From Hafnia alvei (GTDB lineage Bacteria > Pseudomonadota > Gammaproteobacteria > Enterobacterales > Enterobacteriaceae), in the NCBI RefSeq assembly GCF_964063325.1, contig NZ_OZ061315.1, forward strand, positions 2,294,001 to 2,358,000: 64,000 nt of DNA, given 5' to 3'. Positions 58,856 to 64,000 of this stretch are shown here, one piece after another. The notes beneath the pieces are model-generated. The model was not told where the DNA came from. It searched no databases and saw only the letters and a list, made by a program, of their open reading frames with translations. The position numbers and the translations under genes are program-made. Positions within the stretch are counted from its first letter, which is position 1. Every line of letters begins with the position of its first letter.

Positions 58856-60949
58856 ATGTCCGTAAAAATTTCCGGTGTAATTAAAGACGCAATGGGGAAA
58901 CCCATTCCAGATTGCATCATCGAATTAAAAGCTCTGCACACCACTGCCACTGTTATCACTAAAACCGTGGGCAGCCTACAGCCCGAAGAGAACGGCAGCT
59001 ACAGCATGGATGTGGAGCTGGGCAAATACAGCGTTACGCTGTGCGTGGAAGGGTATCCGCCGAACTATGTGGGCGAGATTTACGTTCACAGTGAATCGGT
59101 TCCCGGCACGTTGAATTATTATCTGGGACTGCCAACCGAAGGGGACCTACCGCCCGCCGCTATCCAGCAGTTTGAGGCGATGGTGGAGCTGGTTTCACAG
59201 CAAGCAGCTCAGGTAGAAAAAGATAAAGCCGCTGCTGATGCTAGCGCCAAGGCCGCCAAGTTATCTGAAACCAATGCCAAGACATCAGAGACGAACGCCG
59301 AGAAAAGCGCCGCTGCTGCACTCGCTAGTGAGAAAGCTGCGAAAACCTCAGAGACCAATACGGCAAAGGGGATTGAGGCCGCTGCAGCCAGTGCGCAGGC
59401 CGCAAAGTTATCTGAAACCAACGCCGATGGCAGCAAAAAGGCTGCACAGGCGAGTGCGACAGAGGCTTTATCGTCTCAAGGTGCTGCGAAAACATCAGAA
59501 ACCAACGCAGGTAACAGCGCCAAGGCCGCGTCTGGCTCGGCGGATAAAGCTAAATCTGAGGCCGACCGCGCTACCGTGGCAACGGATGGCAAACAGGATA
59601 AAAACGCCTTGCTCACGGCGATTTCGGCACTCAATACCGCCGCCGACCAGATTATTACACTGACGGGAAAGAATTCGGTTGCGACTGCTGTTCTGACAAA
59701 GTTTGCTAAAGATATGTTGGCGAAAACTGATGCGGCAGGTGTTCGTGAATACCTCGGTTTAAAAGAAGCGCTTATTAGAGGTGATTACGGGGTTGGGGCA
59801 ACTCATTCACCAGTCATTGGCGGTTCAAATGCAAGTGGTAATAGCGTTAGAGAGCCTAATGGGATGTATTCGGCGCTTGCAGACTATAACGACCTTAGTT
59901 CTGCGTGGGGTATTGGCGGCCAAGCGGTTGGCCTAATTAACTTAGGAATGCATCCTACTGCATCCGATAAGTTTAAGAGCCAAATAGCAACATCCTATTC
60001 GACTAACGGTCGTATGTTTTTCAGGTGCTCACTTGATGGAACATGGAGGGCATGGAAAGAAATAGCGACAACTGGAGCGGCAGGTTTCGAACTTGGCAAT
60101 AACTCTAAGATTGTTGGAGTTAGTGGTCAAACTGGGTTTCAGATTCAAAACCGCGCGAGGGCTGAGAATGATTCCTCTGGATCATTAACCATTGCAATAC
60201 CGATTGGTGCAAATGAACGGCCATTTTTATATCAGTCACCACGCAGTAGTAATGACGGAGCTGTATTAAATAGACTGCCGAGTGTGACAGGTGATCTACT
60301 GGCTGGAAACGTAACACCAAAAAATATGGTAAATCAGAACTTTAACAATCACTCTCTAACTAGTTTTGATACGTTTATTTCTGGAGGTACAACGCACGGG
60401 GCAATGAATGGCCCAAATGTTGGTTATGGAAACCTGCTTACATTCGGAGTAAATACAGCTGCCACTGGGCAATATTGCACACAGATAGTTACTGATAAAA
60501 CAAATGCCGCTACCTATATTAGATGCCGTGGTGATGGCTCCACTCCCGTTTGGACTGGATGGCAAAAGGTGACAGTAGCCCCAGTATCTGATGAAAATAT
60601 GAAAGATATTCGGGGCAATCTCAGTATTGAAGGTGCGCTAGATAACGTTAACCGCATGGAATTTAAAATCTTTGCGTTTAAAAATGATGAATCGCAACGT
60701 TATCGCCGTGGCGTAATTTCACAGCAAATTAAGAAGATCGACAAAGACTATGTGTCTCAAGTTGCGGATCACCTATGTCTAGACCCAACACCAATGATGT
60801 TAGATGGCTTAGCCGCAATCAAGGCGTTGAGAGCGAGGGATGAAGAAAATAAAAAAAGGATTTATAAGCTAGAGGGGGAAGTTGAACAACTTAAATTATT
60901 GGTAGCTTCACTTATTGATACACCTGCTGACACACTTAAACTTTCATAA
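58856..60949 (+). CDS. Side tail fibre with S74 self-cleaving chaperone
   Basis: This 697-residue protein from ATG 58856 (GGAGG upstream) has an N-terminal prophage tail-fibre domain (VKISGVIKDAMGKPIPDC), a trimeric coiled coil of repeated SETNAKTSETNA-type units (about 125-240), a receptor-binding middle (GGSNASGNSVREPNGMY) and a C-terminal S74 intramolecular chaperone with the Ser-Lys dyad in VSDENMKDIRG (about 580-590) and RRGVISQQIKKIDKDYV. The S74 part cleaves itself off after trimer folding. No separate fibre-assembly gene follows. Confidence 0.92.
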   Translation: MSVKISGVIKDAMGKPIPDCIIELKALHTTATVITKTVGSLQPEENGSYSMDVELGKYSVTLCVEGYPPNYVGEIYVHSESVPGTLNYYLGLPTEGDLPPAAIQQFEAMVELVSQQAAQVEKDKAAADASAKAAKLSETNAKTSETNAEKSAAAALASEKAAKTSETNTAKGIEAAAASAQAAKLSETNADGSKKAAQASATEALSSQGAAKTSETNAGNSAKAASGSADKAKSEADRATVATDGKQDKNALLTAISALNTAADQIITLTGKNSVATAVLTKFAKDMLAKTDAAGVREYLGLKEALIRGDYGVGATHSPVIGGSNASGNSVREPNGMYSALADYNDLSSAWGIGGQAVGLINLGMHPTASDKFKSQIATSYSTNGRMFFRCSLDGTWRAWKEIATTGAAGFELGNNSKIVGVSGQTGFQIQNRARAENDSSGSLTIAIPIGANERPFLYQSPRSSNDGAVLNRLPSVTGDLLAGNVTPKNMVNQNFNNHSLTSFDTFISGGTTHGAMNGPNVGYGNLLTFGVNTAATGQYCTQIVTDKTNAATYIRCRGDGSTPVWTGWQKVTVAPVSDENMKDIRGNLSIEGALDNVNRMEFKIFAFKNDESQRYRRGVISQQIKKIDKDYVSQVADHLCLDPTPMMLDGLAAIKALRARDEENKKRIYKLEGEVEQLKLLVASLIDTPADTLKLS

Positions 60950-61003
60950 AAACAATACAAGCAGAAATGGAACAAGAACAAATCGCAGAAGAGTAATCTG
61001 TTT

Positions 61004-61034
61004 TGCGCCGGAGCGTATGCAAGACTCCGGCGCA
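61004..61034. other. Strong GC hairpin after tail fibre
   Basis: TGCGCCGGAG (61004-61013) pairs with CTCCGGCGCA (61025-61034), with no T-run on either strand. It may stabilise the 3' end of the late transcript or act as a weak terminator at the prophage end. Confidence 0.5.
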
Positions 61035-61174
61035 GTGACAATACCAGTGGATCGCTAATGCGTTTAAGTGATTCAAATGGATATTGTCAGGCGCGGATTG
61101 TACGGATTCAACCCGAGATAGCAAATATGATTAGTCCGTAAAAATCTTGGGTTTTTATGCCCGAGCATCAAAAT

Positions 61175-61230
61175 AAAAAAGGGGCATAAAAAGGGGCATA
61201 TTTAGAAAAAGGGGCACGAAAAAGGGCATT
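61175..61230 (+). promoter_or_regulatory. Integrase arm-type sites, right arm
   Basis: Four direct copies of AAAAAGGGGCAT-like sequence (61175-61187, 61188-61199, 61206-61217, 61219-61230), 108 bp from the attR core. The same motif lies in the left arm at 14441-14462. Confidence 0.65.
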
Positions 61231-61325
61231 AAGTATGTAGTTAGAGGTAGCTTACGGTAGATAGGATGGTTTTATAACTGGTTGTTTTAAAATGAAAATA
61301 CATGATATTCAGAGTGTTAGGTTTT

Positions 61326-61385
61326 CTAGTCCAATACATTGAGATTGTATTGTTCTTTTTTGTTGATGGTTTGTTCTTCTGACAT
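61326..61385 (-). pseudogene. ttcA': Displaced second ttcA 5' end
   Basis: On the minus strand ATG 61385 encodes MSEEQTINKKEQYNLN, the expected TtcA N-terminus, then runs across the core into prophage DNA (VLD-stop at 61326). It is either the chromosomal start separated from the gene by the prophage, or the start supplied by an older phage. Confidence 0.85.
61339..61358. repeat. attR core
   Basis: TTGAGATTGTATTGTTCTTT, identical to 14374-14393. Confidence 0.9.
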
Positions 61386-61530
61386 TGAATATGTATCCGG
61401 TGTTATGAGGCTCGCAGGGCTAGGCTCCCAACGCGCAATAGTCATTTTCTGGTCTGGCAGGCTCAGGCTTGATAAGCAAAGCCCGAAGCATCCAACCTAC
61501 GCGGTTATCGCCAGTTCTACTTCGTGGCCT

Positions 61531-61589
61531 GTATGGTACGGATTACGGCGACGAATTCCAGCGAGTTTTACTGCTTTGTTCCACAAAGC
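61531..61589 (-). pseudogene. Remnant of another ttcA-site integrase
   Basis: Fifty-nine bases match the int gene at 14638-14696 with about two differences and in the same orientation, encoding WNKAVKLAGIRRRNPYHT. The surrounding reading frame is otherwise unrelated and broken. 61386-61530 and 61590-61868 show no other gene I can support. Confidence 0.8.
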
Positions 61590-61868
61590 ACTGATAGCAG
61601 AAATGGAAGCGTGCGGGTTTTGCTTGTGTATGGTTGGTCTGAGCATCATTTTTAAACCCCAGAGCTGTGTTATTCGCCGTGTTGGAATGCTATCTCTGTC
61701 TGCGGGTGCTGCAATCAATGTCCACTATCGGTGAACTAACATCGATCTGCCTAAGTAAATGCTGCACTGCTTCATTTGTTTTCGGTACATCGCGGATAAT
61801 TAACAAAAAAATGCCTACACAAAAATGTATAATTGGGCTACTAGCAATAGCATGGTTGTCATATTAAT

Positions 61869-62273
61869 ATGATTTATAGGGTTTTAGTTATATTGCTAAC
61901 GTTGTTTACACTCAGCGCTTGTATCGTACAAGAGCCTAAAGATATTTCGCTAGACGATGCTGCAATTATGGTTAATGACACTGATGTGAAAAATGACGGT
62001 ATGGTAAAAAATCAATTTGGTGTGACAACGGGAGCCCGTTGTTTAGAGACTTTAAGCTTTTTGATAAATGAAGATCCAAAGAAATACAATGGGCTTGCTG
62101 GGGCCTACCATGACCTAGCTGAGAGATATCGATTTTTAAATGAAAACAGCGCTGTTATGGATCCTGATGCTCGTGAAAAGTACTCGATGTCACTCAGTAT
62201 GAGAAAAGACTTACTTTGCTCTAAGCTGAGATTTGAAGGTTATCAGCTTATAAAAGATAAAATAAATTTTTAA
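61869..62273 (+). CDS. Small lipoprotein
   Basis: This 134-residue protein has a lipoprotein signal (MIYRVLVILLTLFTLSAC, lipobox LSAC, Cys18). The mature part is helical, with two further cysteines. AT-rich, with no clear ribosome site and no family recognised. It lies beyond attR, near the integrase remnant, and may be cargo of an older element. Confidence 0.6.
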   Translation: MIYRVLVILLTLFTLSACIVQEPKDISLDDAAIMVNDTDVKNDGMVKNQFGVTTGARCLETLSFLINEDPKKYNGLAGAYHDLAERYRFLNENSAVMDPDAREKYSMSLSMRKDLLCSKLRFEGYQLIKDKINF

Positions 62274-62345
62274 CAATATATGCCATGCTCAATCAACTAA
62301 TATGAAAACAATAAAAATTCACTACTAGGCTTTTGTTAGATGTAA

Positions 62346-62427
62346 AAAATCCAACGCTGATGTTGCTGGTACTGACAGATGTCTTGGGGCTTTAATGGGG
62401 TAGGCCCTTGCGGCAGCGTTGGATTTT
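62346..62427. repeat. 82-bp element with 14-bp terminal inverted repeats
   Basis: AAAATCCAACGCTG (62346-62359) and CAGCGTTGGATTTT (62414-62427) are perfect inverted repeats enclosing 54 bp, which hold GGGGC and GGCCC segments. It could be a transcription terminator, a small RNA or a miniature repeat; no gene in 62274-62530. Confidence 0.55.
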
Positions 62428-62530
62428 GTGTCAAAAATGCAATTAATTCCTTGCAAGGAAAAATACCCTAAATGTATTTAATCCTAAATTCACCGGATGC
62501 TGTGAGGCTCTTATACTAAATTTGCATTTT

Positions 62531-62893
62531 TTATTTTTTTGGACATGGAATCTCGCTTACTAGAGCCACCATAGTTAGCTGAGCAGGAGATAAATCAGTC
62601 CTCTCTTTTGGATGTTCTCTAAGGTAAATTCCGACAATATCTGCTTCTTGGCCTATTGTGATGTTTTTATTGCATATCACTTCAATTGTTGACAAAGTCC
62701 CTGCGACACCAGCGACGTATGTCATATACATTAAGGCCTTCTGGTAATCTGCGTTGTTAAGATAATCGAATCCTCTCTCATATAGCTGATATCCCTTGTA
62801 TAGCGAATTTCCATCTATAGATAAATTTGAATTGGCAAATGAGGAAAGCGGAAAAAACATGAGTAAGGAAATAAACTTATATAATTTTTTCAT
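62531..62893 (-). CDS. Rap1a/Tai-family immunity-like protein
   Basis: This 120-residue periplasmic protein from ATG 62893 (GGAG upstream) has a signal peptide (MKKLYKFISLLMFFPLSSFA) followed by the family pattern: YMTYVAGVAGTLS, then CNKNITIGQEADIVGIYLREHP, then a C-terminal ALVSEIPCPKK with the paired cysteine. Known members neutralise type VI peptidoglycan amidase effectors (Tai4, Rap1a). No effector gene is adjacent, so it may be an orphan immunity gene or a member with another role. Confidence 0.72.
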   Translation of the reverse strand: MKKLYKFISLLMFFPLSSFANSNLSIDGNSLYKGYQLYERGFDYLNNADYQKALMYMTYVAGVAGTLSTIEVICNKNITIGQEADIVGIYLREHPKERTDLSPAQLTMVALVSEIPCPKK

Positions 62894-62934
62894 TATGCTA
62901 CTCCAAAACCCTCCCGCAAGAGGGCTTATGTATG

Positions 62935-63066
62935 TTACGCGCAATACCCGCCTTTATGATGAGAACCTGAACCACCATACGGATGTTCGCCTTTTGGGCA
63001 CGCAATTGCTGATGCAGAAGCGGTTCCAAGGATTGCTACGATCAATAATGCTAAAACTTTTTTCAT
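62935..63066 (-). CDS. Tiny secreted Cys/His-rich peptide
   Basis: This 43-residue protein from ATG 63066 (AAGGA 8 nt upstream) has a signal peptide (MKKVLALLIVAILGTASASA) leaving about 22 residues rich in Gly and His with two cysteines (ACPKGEHPYGGSGSHHKGGY). It might bind metal. The immunity-like gene follows 42 bp downstream on the same strand. Confidence 0.65.
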   Translation of the reverse strand: MKKVLALLIVAILGTASASAIACPKGEHPYGGSGSHHKGGYCA

Positions 63067-63454
63067 TAATCCGTCCTTAATTAATATCGAATTCATTTGC
63101 AATGGATATGTTTTATTACTAACTATAAATATCCACACAATGAGTGTATAGATTTATTGCTTAGCAATCGATTAGAAAGTAGTAAATAAATTAATATTTA
63201 GTTATCTAATTTAAGTGGTGAAATCATTGATCACTCATAAATTAATTCTTGTGGTGAATTTGTTATCACGATAATTATTGTTAAATGGATTAGTTACTGT
63301 GGGGTAATAAGAGCAGTGCTCGGCTACATAAGCTTACTGAATAACAAAATGGAGAGAGCGATCGTTGTTTGGTGACATCCAATTACTGACGTAAAAATAG
63401 ATAAAATGTATAATTTAAGTGTTTTTTATATAACTCACACAGAGAAACACACCA
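63067..63454. other. AT-rich intergenic region
   Basis: About 390 bp separating the divergent peptide and acetyltransferase genes. It should hold both promoters; no reading frame, repeat or known operator is convincing. Confidence 0.5.
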
Positions 63455-63961
63455 ATGACCATAACGCTTCGTCATGAAACGCCGCAGGATATCGATACCA
63501 TAGAATCAGTCACTGCCAGTGCATTTTTAAACGCGGAACATACCGATCATAACGAACATTTGATTGTTAACGCACTCAGAAATGCTGGGGCACTCACGCT
63601 TTCGCTGGTGGCGTTGGATGCTCAACGCATTGTGGGGCATGCTTCTATCTCGCCTGTCATCATTAGCAGCGGTGATTCAGGTTGGTATGGTCTCGCTCCG
63701 GTTTCCGTTGTCCCAGATTATCAGGGGAGAGGGATTGGCTCTGCGCTGGTTGAGCAAATTCTGAGTGAGTTAAAATTCCTCGATGCCGCAGGGTGTGTTG
63801 TACTCGGCGATCCAGCGTTCTATGGCCGCTTTGGATTTGTTGCCGACGATTCATTGGTCTTGCCTGGGGTTCCGGCTGAATATTTTCAGGCCTTGGCATT
63901 TAAAGGACGGGTTCCTGCTGGCGACGTTGAGTTTCATCCTGCTTTCAGCGCAACGAACTAG
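63455..63961 (+). CDS. GNAT-family N-acetyltransferase (YhbS-like)
   Basis: This 168-residue protein has the GNAT acetyl-CoA-binding motif VVPDYQGRGIGSALVEQILS (residues 86-105) and the YhbS-like sequence VLGDPAFYGRFGF near 125. Substrate unknown. A leading AGAGA ribosome site is seen. A single gene at the window's right end, in the chromosomal flank. Confidence 0.9.
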   Translation: MTITLRHETPQDIDTIESVTASAFLNAEHTDHNEHLIVNALRNAGALTLSLVALDAQRIVGHASISPVIISSGDSGWYGLAPVSVVPDYQGRGIGSALVEQILSELKFLDAAGCVVLGDPAFYGRFGFVADDSLVLPGVPAEYFQALAFKGRVPAGDVEFHPAFSATN

Positions 63962-64000
63962 ATTTATCCGAACTTACGCGCCACAAGGCCTGAGCGGTGG

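Larger units (their letters stand above)
14374..61358. mobile_element. Complete Rac-like siphovirus prophage integrated in ttcA
   Basis: The element is bounded by a 20-bp direct repeat (14374-14393 and 61339-61358). It holds integrase and excisionase at the left; leftward accessory genes; a repressor/cro immunity switch; replication with iterons; a late-regulator candidate; hicAB; lysis; an ADP-ribosyltransferase toxin; HK97-type head and packaging; and lambda-type tail genes. One terminase-small-subunit-like relic is decayed, but every essential module is represented by intact reading frames, so it may be inducible. Confidence 0.93.

Noticed and set aside
59230..59560. Repeated units resembling a CRISPR or tandem repeat
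   Set aside because: They encode the SETNA-type coiled-coil repeats of the tail fibre and lack unique spacers.
61341..61734. A 131-codon plus-strand frame right of attR
   Set aside because: It runs antisense through the ttcA start and the integrase remnant, so it cannot be an independent gene.

Overview
The window is about 17 kb of enterobacterial core chromosome interrupted by a complete, Rac-like lambdoid/siphovirus prophage of about 47 kb. Enterobacterales is supported by several things: close relatives of E. coli PpsA, PpsR, YdiK, YdiJ, MenI, ZntB and TtcA; the two small RNAs RprA and FnrS in their usual neighbourhoods; and a type VI VgrG gene at the left edge. The protein divergence and local gene order would fit a Hafnia-like genus, but that is inference only.

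Left chromosomal part (1-14373): vgrG (cut by the window edge), ppsR, a DUF3024 gene, ppsA with a Cra-like site, the sRNA gene rprA with an RcsB-box-like site, ydiK, a candidate 32-residue membrane peptide, ydiJ-menI, zntB, the sRNA gene fnrS with an FNR site, a LexA-like box with no obvious target, and ttcA.

Prophage (core sites 14374-14393 and 61339-61358): it is integrated inside the 5' end of ttcA. The phage supplies new first codons and a new upstream region, so ttcA stays intact. A second ttcA start lies at the far end, followed by a fragment of another integrase, which suggests an older phage used the same site. The leftward block carries int, xis, a C5 methyltransferase with a long overprinted frame, a PAPS-reductase-like gene, and a protein resembling the N-terminal part of RecE. 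The immunity region has a RacR-like repressor, Cro and a YdaT-like gene, with two near-identical outward promoters. The rightward early block has a replication gene containing an iteron array, an exonuclease, a Ref nuclease, a DUF1133 protein in the late-regulator position, and an antirepressor preceded by a C4-like antisense RNA. A hicAB toxin-antitoxin pair follows.

The lysis cassette (holin, SAR endolysin, Rz/Rz1) is followed by the most striking cargo: a pertussis-toxin-S1/ArtA-like ADP-ribosyltransferase with all recognised catalytic residues, then a small secreted protein in the place of a B subunit. After that come two glycosyltransferases and two HNH genes, an HK97-type packaging and head module (prohead protease fused to major capsid protein), and a lambda-type tail module with a G-T frameshift, ending in an S74 self-cleaving tail fibre.

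Right flank (61386-64000): an integrase remnant, a lipoprotein, a Rap1a/Tai-type immunity protein, a tiny secreted Cys/His-rich peptide and a GNAT acetyltransferase. No tRNA, rRNA or CRISPR array was seen.
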